NCBI GenBank assembly: GCA_030770545.1
Contig: JAUCMP010000028.1
Span: 12,915,501 to 12,979,500, forward strand
DNA: 64,000 bases
DNA from: Macropodus opercularis
Taxonomy: Eukaryota; Chordata; Actinopteri; Anabantiformes; Osphronemidae
Direction of reading: 5' to 3'
Numbering within the stretch: the stretch's first letter is position 1; every line of letters begins with the position of its first letter. This document shows positions 34,725-46,456 of this stretch, piece by piece. The notes beneath the pieces were generated by a model, which saw nothing but the letters and a program-made list of their open reading frames with translations, was not told the origin of the DNA and did not search any database. The position numbers and the translations under genes are program-made.

Positions 34725-34755
34725 AGAGCACAGTCACAGACGTCTCTGTGAAAGT

Positions 34756-34949
34756 TCTATGCCATATTATAGTGTTCAGTGACTAACACTCATATCAGTG
34801 TCATATTATAGTGTTCACTGATTAACACTCATATCAGTGTCATATTATAGTGTTCACTGATTAACACTCATATCAGTGTCATATTATAGTGTTCAGTGAC
34901 TAACACTCATATCAGTGTCATATTATAGTGTTCACTGATTAACACTTTC
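34756..34949. repeat. 39-bp tandem repeat (five copies)
   Basis: Units containing 'tcatattatagtgttcactg' and 'attaacactcatatcagtg'. It lies in the retroviral leader region between gag start and primer site. Confidence 0.95.
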
Positions 34950-35158
34950 CCCAGGACATATGAGAAACAAATATGTCAACGACTCACCAGGTTTCCCTGT
35001 TTATAAGTAATTTTGAGTTCGTAGGATCCGTCCGATGGAGATCAGAGGCGATGCCTTAGTTCCTCCGTCTCCCTCTGTTTTTGTAGAGGAGGTTGAGGCT
35101 GAGCTGCGCTCAGGGCGACGTCTTTCCACCGCCAGCGACCCCTTCAACGACCACCAGC

Positions 35159-35178
35159 GGATCCCACTTCTGACACCA
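35159..35178 (-). promoter_or_regulatory. tRNA-Leu primer-binding site
   Basis: Minus strand TGGTGTCAGAAGTGGGATCC lies 3 bases inside the LTR end. It complements the 3' end (…CCCACTTCTGACACCA) typical of animal tRNA-Leu. Confidence 0.7.
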
Positions 35179-35181
35179 AAT

Positions 35182-35680
35182 TGTGGAGGCAAAAACATGT
35201 TAGGAACCTGATGAATGAATCAAAAGTCGATCAAAGTTGTCTTTCTGTTGTCTTTTATTCTTGCAAGAAGAGAAGTACACAGAGTCAGTGCAAAACTGTC
35301 CTGCCTGAGTGTAGATCTGAAGTCATCTAGCCTGTGCCTACCTAAATACCTCCTCCGTTGCTGGGGAGTAAAGATGTGTCTTCTCATTAGCTCAGTCTCA
35401 GGGTCAGTCACTGCCTTGCAGCAGGAGAAAAATGTAACAGAAACAAAGCAAGTCAAAGTTCTGCTGCCATGCTCTCACCATGGCCCCATGCTGTAAAACT
35501 ATTAACTAACTAAACAGGATCTCCCTACCTCCCTTTACCATGAGAAAGAAGAAAAGGCTCACTATTCTAAAATGTTTCTGTAAACAGGTATATAACTCAT
35601 TCTATGATTACTTTGCTTAGTACCGATACATATGAGGATATATCAAGTAATATGAATCACAGTTCTGTCACAAGGGAAAA
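35182..35680 (-). repeat. Retroviral LTR (minus strand), 5' truncated
   Basis: Minus-strand end GCCTCCACA matches the CA terminus of the plus-strand LTR at 43512; homology runs to 'cacaagggaa' at about 35680. Contains the same AATAAA region. Confidence 0.85.
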
Positions 35681-35877
35681 TACAGGGTCAGACACAAAGT
35701 AGGAAGAAAGTTGAACCTTTCTGCCACATTGGCTTTAAGGAAGGTTTATCAGTTATTGGTGTTTATAGCTGATCATAAAAACTGTTTACTATATTTAAGA
35801 AACAGGAAAAGCTGTTTACTGAAATCGCAAAATATGAAACAGTTGATCATGACTATATAAATCTGACAGCCTCAGCT

Positions 35878-37143
35878 TACAGTAAAAGTTTAGGAACCCC
35901 TGACAATGTCCATGCTTTTCAGATATTTGGGTGTTTTGATCAGCAGTTTCATTTTGATCTATCAAATAACTGAAGGACACAGTGATATTTCAGTAGTTAA
36001 ATGAGGTTTATTAGATTAACAGAAACTTGGGCACCCTTGTCGTTTTGTTAATTGAATATCTGTAACTAATTAGCACTGATTAATTGGAACGTACAATTGG
36101 TTTGGTGAGCTCATTAAGCCTTGAACTTTATAGACAGGTACATCTAATCATGAGAAAAGGTTTTTAAGGTGGCCAATTGCAAAGTGTTGTTCTGTTTGAC
36201 TCTCCTCTGAGTGGCAACATGGGGGCCTCAGAACATCTCTTAAATGAAAACAAAGATTGTTCAACATTATGATTTAGGGTAAGGATACAAAAAGTTATCG
36301 CAGCAATTTAAGCTGTCAGTGTCCACTGTGAGGAACATAGTTAGGAAATGGAAAACGGTCGAAAACAGCCCACAGACCACCTCCAAAGATCTACAACACT
36401 GTCACTGTGCATCGTTCAACATTTCAGTGCACTTTGCACAAGGAGAAGCTGTAGAGTGATGCGAAAGAAGCCTTTTCTGCACACACGCCACAAACGGAGT
36501 CGCTTGAGGTATGCAAGCACACAATTGGACAAGCCAGCCTTATTTTGGAATCAGGTGCTGTGGACTGATGAAACAAAGATTGAGTTATTTGGTCATAACG
36601 GGGCGTTACGCATGGCGGCAAAAGAACACAGCGTTCCAAGAAAAACACCTCCTGCCCACAGTAAAATTTGAGGTTCCATCATGCTTAAAGTTGAGGAGTC
36701 GCATGGATTCCACTCAATGTCAGTAGATTCTTGAGAATAATGTTGAGGAATCAGTCACAAAGTTGAAGTTACGCCGGGGCTGGATACTTCAACAAGACAA
36801 CGACCCAGAACACTGCTCAAATTCTACTCTGGCATTTATGCAGAGGAACTAGTACAATGTTCTCGAACGGCCATCGCAGTCCCCAGACCTGAAAGTCATT
36901 GAACATCTGTGGGGTGGTTTGAAGCGGGCTGTCCATGCTCGGCAACCATCAAACCTAACTGAACTGGAGATGTTTTGTAAGGAGGAATGGTCCAAAATAC
37001 ATTCATTCATTACAGGCTATAGGAAGTTCCTACAGTTATTTGATAGATCAAAATGAAACCGCTGATCCAAACACCCAAATATTTGTAAATGAAAATCATG
37101 GACATTGTCAGGGGTCATTCCTAAACTTTTGCATACCACTGTA
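35878..37143 (+). mobile_element. Tc1/mariner element with long inverted ends
   Basis: Flanked by TA at 35878-35879 and 37142-37143. Ends are inverted repeats of about 130 bases containing 'ccctgacaatgtccatg' and 'tttgatctatcaaataact'. Size about 1.26 kb, normal for Tc1. Confidence 0.9.
36210..37000 (+). pseudogene. Tc1-type transposase, broken
   Basis: Recognisable pieces: YKKLSQQFKLSVSTVRNIVR (HTH), QVLWTDETKIELFGHN with the first catalytic Asp, LQQDNDPEHCSNS with the second, and SPDLKVIEHLWGGLKRAV near the third acidic residue. Multiple frameshifts and stops separate them. Confidence 0.85.
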
Positions 37144-37189
37144 GGTGTTCTTGGTTTTTATTATTATTTACTGTCCTTTAGAGCTTAAC

Positions 37190-37330
37190 AATTGCAGAAG
37201 TTTCTGTTGCTCAAAGCATGTGGGACTGATTGCAACCACTCTAAGTTTGTGCTACACACTGAGGTGAGATGGATAAGTACGGGAAAGTTCCTGCAGAAGT
37301 GTTGTGACCTATGTCCAAAGATTAAATTGT
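37190..37330 (+). pseudogene. hAT transposase fragment
   Basis: Open stretch FLLLKACGTDCNHSKFVLHT and EVRWISTGKFLQKCCDL carries the H-T-E-V-R-W-(L/I)-S-x-G-K block of hAT-type transposases (also kept in domesticated ZBED and GTF2IRD2-like genes). Nothing of the catalytic or dimerisation ends survives nearby. Confidence 0.65.
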
Positions 37331-37339
37331 TGGTCATCA

Positions 37340-39270
37340 AGACTTTGACAGAACTTTGCATCAGAGCTGGAAACGGGCTGTTTTAGCTGAGCTCGTCTTG
37401 ATTTTGATTTTGAGACTACAAGCTGACATGGAGCGTTCAGGGCTCAGACAATGTGGTAAAATATGGTGACATATTTGAAAGTGTTTTTCCTCACAAGAAT
37501 TTATTTCTGTAACTACATTACCACACAGTCTGTATTTGATTTTAATTGAGCCCTTGCTCAGTTCTGTCGCCCGTTTTGCGGCGTCAATTTTCACCACCTC
37601 ATCGCTCATTAGAAGGACGTCTATGAGGCCCAGCGTTGAATAATTCAACACTCCCACTACGTCGCCAACAGATTCTTCAGTCGTGTTGTTTATCTCCTGT
37701 CGAGAATATAAGTTAGTTTGTCATGTATTCCTATTATTAGATGTTATTACCCAGTGGCCACAGGACCATTGAAACTGTCAGAAGTGTTTTCTATTGCTTC
37801 ACTTAAAGAGTTACCTCAAGCGTTGTGTAATTGGTGACCGCAGCTGGAGTCCATAACTACCGTCTCTACACTTTAGATGTGAGAGTCGGACCCAGGACCC
37901 AGGTTTTCCACCGCTGCCTCCCGCCAGAGAGACACGGCTGGAAACGATGATATGATATAACAGTTGGTGTAGTGGCATAGGCTTTAGTCAAGTAAGCACA
38001 GGTACTAATAATCATTTCATAACCGTGAGCTCTACAAGGTACAATGTGAAAATACATGTTGGTGTTTGTTTTGTAGCAGAACCAGTTAAAGTATTTCTTC
38101 AGTGAACTATGTTTCGCCAAATGTCTTTGTCAAATGTCTCTGAGCTGTTCTCTTTCGTTTTAAGTCAACTTCGTGCACTGCTGCCAAAAAAGTAGTCAAG
38201 ACATTTTTGGGTCGTCACTAATGAAAGTTGCTTAAAACGAAAGGAAACAATGACACAAATTAGACCATCTACGTCCTGCAGTGTGACGCTTCTCAGGGGA
38301 ACCATTTCCTTCCTTGACTTCTTTACAGTTGAGGCCTGAGAAAGATTAAAGAGTTAGTCAAGTTTATTTTCCACAGGTACCCACAAATTCAGAATTAGAC
38401 AACATCACTATTGCTATGTACTTTTTCTTGGTATTACTATATTCATTCTCATTATTTTGTAAGTTGACTATTTGTCTGAACAGACTTACTTCAGCAATTT
38501 CCCCCTCGACTGAAATTAAGCCTCGCTGGCCTGCGCAGTCAGGGGACGACTGGCGAGGTTGGCTGCAGAAGCGCTTCTCCCTGCTGAACAAGTCCGTCTG
38601 GAATCACCAAAGGAGCACTTCGAAAAAAATGTGCGTCTCTTGCATTATGCATATTTGGTAGGGTACGGAGTCCCCCCTCAATGTATACCCCCGTAAAACA
38701 CTTTTACACTTCACTTTTGTGACCATTTTGCCATCTGACAGAGCCAGGATTTTGTTGTTTGCCTTCAAGGCAGCTTTAACCAGATCTTTGCCCAGGCGAG
38801 TTCTCTGGTTCGGTCTTTGACGGCAACCACATGAATTTAGAGTGGTGGAGGGCGAACGTAGGGCGTTTCCAGTTTAGCGTATAATACGCTGTGCATTCTG
38901 AAATGATAAAATAGAGATGCAGTTAAAAATAAGGAGATAACATAAGAACCATAAAATATAGGAATTGCATGTGATTATTTCTTTGCTTCTTTGGATACTT
39001 ATATTCAATGGCCTATGTGTGCCACAAAGTAGAAATATCTAAAAAATGGAGACAGACTTAAATGTTCCGCTGCACACGAGAGTGTGGAATAGACACAGAG
39101 CGTCTTGCTGTGTTGACCTGGCATAAGTTCAAACACATGGAAAGGTAATGGACATAAAGCTGCTTCGAGGAGCAGCTGTGACTGTGATGTAGAGCAGGTG
39201 TAATGCGTTGGGGGAGGGCCCTGACACCCCACAGACGTGGCTCGGTATGGGGGTTGAAGGAATGTAAATA
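37340..39270. other. Transposon-rich intergenic, nothing firm
   Basis: Several short open frames without recognisable domains. No pairable terminal repeats. Confidence 0.35.
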
Positions 39271-39440
39271 GTTAAGTCATAGGTGTCAAACTCTGGCGTA
39301 ATTATATTTGGCCTGCGAAGCCATACCAAATTACTATTAGAGCTGGCCCGCCGGTAATTATCATGTACCGCTAATACTACAAATCCCAAAATGCTCTGTT
39401 GGTGTTTTGGTGGCATCAATCACGACAGGACCCATTAACG
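39271..39440 (+). repeat. hAT-like terminal segment
   Basis: 'ggtgtcaaactctgg' followed by 'gcccgcc' and 'caaatcccaaaatgc' is typical of one end of fish hAT elements. The other end was not found. Confidence 0.4.
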
Positions 39441-40249
39441 CCCTCTCCTCTGTTGACCATAGTCATAGAGACTGTGTGCTGATACTGGCACCGTGCTACC
39501 CCTCACAAAATGGCTAAAAGAAGCGATCACAGTATGGTTTTCCTAATCTTTATTATCACTGTGAACGTAGTTAAGGAAATGTAGACACTTGTCTACTTGC
39601 TCACTCGTGAGAGACTGCTTCTGCGCCATTGAACGCCTCATTTTTCTGCCTGACTCGCGGAGCAGGTGAGATTCCACAATTTTTGGATGTCTTTGGACAT
39701 GAAACTCACACAAGTTGCAGATTAAAGTATCGGCTTTCGGGTGTTTTTTGTGATTCGTGTTATGGTTTCGTCTTCATCGGCGAATCACTACAGTAGTCAG
39801 CTTGTGACTCACAGGATGTGTAAGTGGCGAGTAACATCATTTTCAGCTGATCTGATGGCCTTGTGGTTAGTGAAGGAATTTAAATAGTTAAGTAGTAGTT
39901 AAAATAGTAGTTGAAAGCTTAGATAGTAGGATGCAGGCAGAAAACAGAACAAGCCAAATGCATTAAAGTATAGTTTGAAATGCACACATCAAGTTTATAG
40001 AATAGTAGACGTAGCACCCAGACACAGGTCATAAAACCTTATGTAAACTATGGGGTCTAAGCAGAAAATCAGATAAGTAGGGAGTAAAACATGTGAATGT
40101 CTGTAGAAGGAATGTGCTTGGATCCATAGGTTATGGGACCACACAGCAACGGAGCAGATAAGACACCAATAAACCAGCCATGGAGACGAACACCAGACCA
40201 CGGCATCAGGATCCAGTTACACCACAGAAAGACGCTCTGTCCAGCATAA

Positions 40250-40447
40250 AAGTGTGGGTCGAGGGACAGACAGTGTCAGTCAGACTTGGTGCCCTGACTA
40301 TATGCTGTATAGTATAGGGACAGACTGACCCAGGCCTGTAAATTATTATTCTTCAAGTTTGAAAAAAAAGCAAGACTGACTTTAATCAGAAGTTTCTCCT
40401 CATCATTCAACGAACGCGCAGAGCTGGGAATGGGAGAGCAGCTCAAC
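40250..40447 (-). repeat. Dispersed repeat, inverted partner of 16676-16866
   Basis: The minus strand here reproduces the sequence at 16676-16866. Flanks differ. Confidence 0.75.
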
Positions 40448-40449
40448 AT

Positions 40450-42090
40450 TAGTCTATTGAGCGCTACTGCACAAGACTACGAGTTCAAATAGTTAGGAAA
40501 TGGAGACATTGCTTTTTAAATGTGATGTTTATTGTCATCACATTGAATCTGAATGTTCTGCTTGTTGTAACAATGCTTTTAAATCTTCAGCAATGTCAGG
40601 AAAGTCTTGCAAAATTCTATCAACACGTTTTAGGCGTTTTCCATACTTTTAATGTTTGGATCAACTTAACTGTGTTTTCTTTAATTATTTAATTATAAAT
40701 ACCTATTTAATATTATTCCATTATGCTTTATTTTAAAATTTAAGACTTTTAACTTGTTCTGAACATGTTCAGCTCTTTTTTAACCACTTTTAACCCCCAT
40801 TTTTCGATGGGGTCACCCCACTACAAAAAAGGGGACAGAGAGACAGAGGATAAGCGGGATCCTCTCCTGCATGTAGTGAAGTTGTGCTGGACAATTACCT
40901 GCAGCTAACAACATAAGCGGCTATGGCGGCTAATGTTGCTGCTACTGTATAGGTTAGCATAGCAGGCTAATGCCGTTAGCACCATGCTACGAACCAACAG
41001 AAGTCGTTTAAAACACATTACTGGGAGTCTACAGCATGTTGAATAAAACATGGACGTAACTACTGATGAACATGACGAGCTCACACCTGGAAAGAGACTA
41101 GTTTCACCTGAAAGATGAGCGAACACAGCTTCCTCATGTCATGTGTGGAAGTAGTGCAACAGGAAGCGACCGCACTTCAACAGAAGCCGCAGCATAGAGC
41201 TCCCTCTGCTGGACGAGCTCTGACACTACGTCTATTTGGAATAACACTGTCTGTACATTAACCATAATAAACAAATGCACTAAAATGAACCATCATTTAT
41301 TTTGAAAGTTTTGGCTGAAATTGAAAAGTTTTCTTATTTTCTTGTTACTACTATTATTACTAACAACACTGGATTTTTTTTCAATCTTTGAAATTATTCT
41401 CAAAATAACAATGAACATGAAGAACCTGCGTTGCTGTCTCACAGGAAGCTGGTGACACGTTTACAGTCACAGCTATACGGGTATAAGGCTCCTACAGTGA
41501 CTTAGTCCATAACTTTGACTTATGTCTACTTTACTCTGAATTTAGTGCAGAAGTTTACTGTGGACTGGACAGAGGGCAGAGAAAACCCAGATGTCAGTGT
41601 GTTGGTTCTGCTCTCGTTTAGGGAGCAGAACCTGATCAGAGATGAGCAGCACAGTCAAACTCACCCTAAAAAATGCACAGGCCAAAACACGGTGAACACG
41701 TGACTCATAAAAAGATAAACCAGTGAATATGTGAACTATGATATTACTCAATAACCAGGATAAATAAATATTAGGCCAAATCTCATTCTTACTGAAAATG
41801 TTGTACATTCTCCATTATTAGACTTAAGACTTTACATGATCAGTGAATACATCTCACCTGCAAATTTCAACTGACTTCACTTCCCTGAATTCTATGGCCT
41901 GTGTGACTGACCAGCAGAATAACCTATATACTAATATAGTCTTATGTTAAATGTTACTAAAGTTTATGTTTAGCCAGTTGTTGAGGTGAGCAGATGAGAG
42001 CTTCTGGTGAAGAAATGAAGCAAAATAGACTCATCAAAAACCTACAGAGTGGAAATGGAGGAAAGGCTCCTAGCTGCCATGATGACATGT
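40450..42090. other. Intergenic, no recognisable feature
   Basis: AT-rich; no exon, RNA gene or pairable terminal repeat. Confidence 0.4.
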
Positions 42091-42101
42091 TACAGTAGTC
42101 T

Positions 42102-42401
42102 TTGTCTGCAGTTCTGTCTCAGATCTCTCAGCAGGTGACAGCAGCTTTACCAGTTCCAGCACAAGGGCCACTACACTCTCTGGAACCAGGCGACTGGATT
42201 GTGGTACGAGAACATCGCCCTAAACACTGGAAGGCACGCAAGTGGGTTGGACCCTTCCAGGTGCTACTGACTACGCATACGGCAGTGAAGGTCGCAGAGA
42301 GGGCGACGTGGATCCATGCGAGCCACTGCAGGAAGGTCCCGGAGCCAGTAGATGACTTCTCACCAGCTGTCCACCAGCACGAGGGCTCTGATCAGCAGTA
42401 A
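42102..42401 (+). pseudogene. Retroviral integrase C-terminal fragment
   Basis: An open stretch of about 99 codons with HSLEPGDWIVVREHRPKHW, WVGPFQVLLTTHTAVKVAE and WIHASHCRKVP. This is the SH3-like C-terminal domain characteristic of gamma/epsilon-type retroviral integrases. The zinc-binding and catalytic DDE domains are missing, so it is inert. Confidence 0.85.
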
Positions 42402-42938
42402 CACCCTTGTTCTACGAGGGGCGGCGTTGACCAGCACAGTGGGAGAGACACGTTGAGTGTTTCTCCACTGCACCGGTGAATACACTTTAGCATAGCACAT
42501 ACTGCACACACTGAGAATACAAATACACAGTGGTACCACCTATGAGGGATGTCAACGCTACACATCTGTACAGTGCAGTAGTGTCTCTAGTGACAAAGGG
42601 GAGGGAAACCTAACGGTGACAACAACTCCCTACGACACTACAAAGACCAGTTGCTCGGGTGACCTCCATACAAACTGGTTGGCTATTGCACTGGCATCGT
42701 GGACCAGGTTAGGACAACGCCCATAACATCAGCATCTTGGTTGGATCCGCTTGGACCAAGTACTAACGCAACAACAGAGAACTGTATGAGACATTGTGTG
42801 AACTGTGGGACTTTGCTTAATAAGTCACAGTTATAACCTTGCTAATCCTTACACAGTTAATGATGGTAGCTAAAGCCTTTGTGAATTTAGCTATACTGAT
42901 ATTTCTTTGTTCACTTTGTGTGTTGATTAATTAATAAT

Positions 42939-42952
42939 CAAAGGGGAGGGAT
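42939..42952 (+). promoter_or_regulatory. Polypurine tract
   Basis: 'caaaggggagggatt' directly precedes the LTR start TGTAATGG; position and composition fit the plus-strand primer. Confidence 0.8.
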
Positions 42953-43512
42953 TGTAATGGAAATTTTACTATATGGGTTCCCTTGTGACAGAACTGTGAT
43001 TCATATTACTTGATATATTCTCATATGTATCTGTACTAAGCAAAGTAATCATAGAATGAGTTATATACTTGCTTACAGAAATATTTTAGAACAATGAGCC
43101 TTCTCTTTCCCATGGGAAAGGGAGGTAGGGAGATACTGTTTAGTTAAAATAGTTTCACAGCATGGACCATGGCCATGAGAGCATGGCAGCAGAACTTTGA
43201 TTTGCTTTGTTTCTGTTACACTTTTCTCCTGGTGCAAGGCAGTGACTGACCCTGAGTTGTGGGCTGATAAGTCGCTTGTGGACTGTCTTTGTTTGAGACT
43301 GAGCTAATGAGAAGATACATCTTTACTCCCTCGCAACAAAGGAGGTATTTAGGTAGGCACAGAGTAGATGACTTCAGATCTACACTCAGGCAGGACAGTT
43401 TTGCACTGACTCTGTGTACTTCTCTTCTTGCAAGAATAAAAGACAACAGAAAGACAACTTTGATTGGTTTTTGATTCATTCACCAGGTTCCTAACAGGTT
43501 TTTGCCTCCACA
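42953..43512 (+). repeat. Retroviral LTR (plus strand), complete
   Basis: 560 bases from TGTAATGG to CCTCCACA, with AATAAA at 43435-43440 in the expected place. Ends 34 bases before the first exon of the glycosyltransferase pseudogene. Confidence 0.9.
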
Positions 43513-43546
43513 GTTGCTCTTATTCCTTCGTGTTTCCTGTTTTCAG

Positions 43547-44660
43547 ATCCGTAATGAAGCCAACCACCTTTTCATGATGGACATCGACAGTGTCTTCCAC
43601 AACCGCTTTGGGGCCGAGTCTCTCAGCCGACTGTCAGCTGTGCTTCACTACAAGGTTTCACTGTGGTTCCTTTGAGAGAACAGCTGAAATCCTGGAGTGT
43701 GACACAGACTCTAAGTAGAAGGGCCATTAAGTATAAGGCTTATTGTGCACGATGCTGCCAGAGGCCACAAAGCAACGAACTAGAAAACACTGAAGGTGCA
43801 GAGGCAGGAAGCGTCTCGTCTGCTCAGACGCCATCTCACTCATTTTACTCATGCAAAGAGACTATTTCTGTACAGAGCATGTGCACATGTGATGTTTTCA
43901 GCATTTCCACTGCTGTGGCAGCTGCAGCTTCCTGCTCTTGGTCTTAATTCCTCCCTTTTGTGCGTAGACAGCGAGAAATAAGTTTCCTCACGAGCGTCGC
44001 CAGGAGTCCACGGCGTACATCCCTAATGACGAGGGAGATACTACTACACTGCTGCCGTGTGGGAGACCTGGAGGACATGGACAAGCTGGTCCGGTAAACA
44101 AGCACATGAAGGTGGAATCATCTGTTACTGCAGCTAGTGGAGCTCATTCATTGCTGCTTATCAGGCCACTCGTTGTTGTCAAAGAGTCTCATTTTTTTAA
44201 CTGATGTTTTGATTCATTTTGCTGATTTGATTACTTTCTACCACTGAAGTAAAAACTCTCTCCCTTTTTCAGATACTGTTACGATCAGTCACAGGCCGAC
44301 GCCAAGAACCACATTGAAGCTGTGTGGCAGGAAGAGTCACCTCAACAAGTGCGGTGTCACTTTTCATTCCCACACAAGTTTATTCGTGTGTTTCTTCTTC
44401 TTATTGTTGAAACACAGACTCGTACCTTATGTACCTGCTAGTTTGATTCACGCTGTGTCAGAAACCTTCATGTCCCACATACATATATCACACCTGCGTC
44501 TCTGTCCTGCAGGTACCTGCTGTACAACAAACCCACTAAGGTGCTGTCTCCAGAGTATCTGTGGTCCGATTATGATCAAGTGCCATCGGACATCAAAGTG
44601 GTCAGGATCTCCCAGCTGGTCAAGAACTTGGCCGAAGTTCAGCCCAGTGGTGGACAGTGA
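43547..44660 (+). pseudogene. GT6 family glycosyltransferase (ABO/GBGT1-like), 3' part
   Basis: Four exons: 43547-43654, 43968-44093, 44273-44348, 44513-44660. They read NHLFMMDIDSVFHNRFGAES (with the metal-binding D-x-D), FPHERRQESTAYIPNDEGD, NHIEAVWQEES and YLLYNKPTKVLSPEYLWSDY, then end at TGA: the hallmark blocks of GT6 enzymes that add alpha-1,3 Gal or GalNAc to glycans in the Golgi. Lesions: two one-base losses in exon 2 after NDEGD (restoring normal frame only after the second), and a two-base loss at QEES in exon 3. The exons for the cytoplasmic tail, membrane anchor and stem are not found; a retroviral LTR occupies their side. Not functional unless the lesions are sequencing errors. 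Confidence 0.85.
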
Positions 44661-44744
44661 TGCCTCAGCCATGAGTCAGGCCTTAATGCAGCCTTTATAT
44701 ATAATGTATAATGGAGTGTTGTGACGTTAGAGGCTGGGGTTTCA

Positions 44745-45580
44745 TCTGTTTATTCATCGTACGCTCACTGGCCATTTTGTTGGAGACACTGCACAGGCTG
44801 GTCCAATACAGGAACAGTTTTTAAGGTGATAGCTGGTCTTTACGTTTGTTACTGATGTCACACTGGACGCTTGTAGAAGCACAATTAATTGTACAGTTCT
44901 GAATTGGATTGGATTAAACTGTACAGTACAACTGTACTGTACATGTTATAGACCAGAACATAAATAAATAAAAACAAATGAATGATAAAAACTACAAATG
45001 TAATGACTGCACAGTTAAATCTGTGGTTTTTATAATTAACGTTCGTCCTGACCGAACCTGAAAATGGATAATACATTAGCAGAATGGATGGACAACGCAG
45101 CTGAGTGACGGGGCTGGAATCAATACGAGTAAAGTACAGAAAGTTCTCACCACTCTGGGCTCTACTCAAACGCTCATTAAAATCTCTGGAATCCTGAATA
45201 GACGGCACAGAAAGGTCAAAGGCTTAAGTCTAGTCAGACACTTGACTTGTTCTTGATGAGCTACTGTCATGTTCACGTCTGGACCAAGTCATTTACAGAA
45301 GCTTTGCTGCCTCCTACTGGACAAACTGCACTGCAGCATTTTAGGATTATGTTTTTCCAAAGCATCAAACTAAACCTGTGAGGCTCATTATATCCACCTG
45401 TCTAATATTGTTGGTCCATCATTTGCTGCCAAAACAATCCTGACCCACTGAGGCGTGAACCCTGAAGGTGTGCTGTGATGTCAGCAGCACATCCTTAAAG
45501 TCCTGGAAGTTGGGTTGCAGGGCCTCCATGGATCAGGCCTGTTGGTGCAGCACATCCCACAGATGCTGGCTTGGAGTGAA
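44745..45580. repeat. Possible fish interspersed repeat
   Basis: 'cactggccattttgttgg' at one end and the 'gacccactgaggcgtgaacc'/'gggcctccatggatc'-type blocks around 45440-45540 resemble a DNA element common in fish. Ends and family uncertain. Confidence 0.35.
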
Positions 45581-45599
45581 CGTCAACTTTTCAGACTCA

Positions 45600-46450
45600 C
45601 CTCAAGCGTCTTCTTCCCTTCCCTGGTTCTGATGGTGGACAGAGGTCAGCACCTGACTGGTCTGGAGCTACGCAAACCCAGCCTCAACCATGATCGCGTC
45701 ACTAAGGGGATGAGGGTGAACACACCTGTCCCAGCTGGGTCATCACCAGACGACTGGAGCGTGAGAGGAGCAGAATCTGAGGTGTGCAGTCCAGAGTTCT
45801 AAGAGGGAGAAAGGACAAAGACAAAACCAACACAGCAGACGTCCAGTTCTGGTGTCAAAGCCTCAGCTGGACCTTCTAGAGGTTCCCTCCGACGACCGGA
45901 GTGACATCTGTCAACAGGAGAACTGGGAGAGTCCACATAAGTCTGCTACTGGACACTGTCCAACGAAAATGAGTTAATGTCACAGAATGAAACTGTCTGT
46001 TTTTTATTAAAGCAGGAAGAAAATACTAACTCTGCATATTCCTTCCTGTCTGACTGACACTTCAGGTTTCATTTAAATGAAACTGTGTTTATATTTATCC
46101 ATATAGAGGTTTGTCAGGATATGATGTTGGATGGTTTTTGCAATATTAGTAAAAACGGTTAAAGAGTTTATCCTAATCCTGAAAACTATTCCTCGCTTCT
46201 TTGGAAGAGATTATTTTTTATAGAAATGAAATAAGCTTGTAGCAGCGTTATCAACTGAATTTCCCAGAGTCCTGCAAACCTCCACAGACCTCAACCTGAC
46301 ATCACTATATTAAAGCTGATGGTGTCTGTGAACAAAGGCGACTCTGGTTTCACTGATCGCCTCCACGTTTGCCAACAGCTGGACAGTGAGATTATTAAAT
46401 ATGAGCAAACACAGATTAGGTTTTCTGGGTTTAACAAAATGCTTCTATTA
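45600..46450. other. Intergenic, no recognisable feature
   Basis: One open frame (45515-45802) without recognisable domain. Confidence 0.4.
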
Positions 46451-46456
46451 AACATG

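Larger units (their letters stand above)
34130..35680 (-). mobile_element. Retroviral 5' end: LTR, PBS, leader, gag start
   Basis: On the minus strand, an LTR (35680-35182) is followed by a primer-binding site, an untranslated leader and the start of a gag-like frame. The LTR is homologous to that at 42953-43512. Its upstream 35-40 bases are missing. Pol and env do not follow; the sequence ends in unrelated DNA at about 34130. An old, incomplete endogenous retrovirus. Confidence 0.75.
42102..43512 (+). mobile_element. Retroviral 3' end: integrase tail, PPT, LTR
   Basis: Plus-strand remnant: the C-terminal end of integrase (42102-42401), about 550 bases of decayed sequence where env would be, a polypurine tract and a full LTR. 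The 5' two-thirds of the provirus is absent. Same family as the minus-strand piece at 34.1-35.7 kb, in opposite orientation. Confidence 0.8.

Noticed and set aside
28301..44660. One long gene joining the uncharacterised gene and the GT6 exons
   Set aside because: The first has its own stop at 33430 in a normal terminal exon, and the GT6 blocks belong to an unrelated enzyme family.
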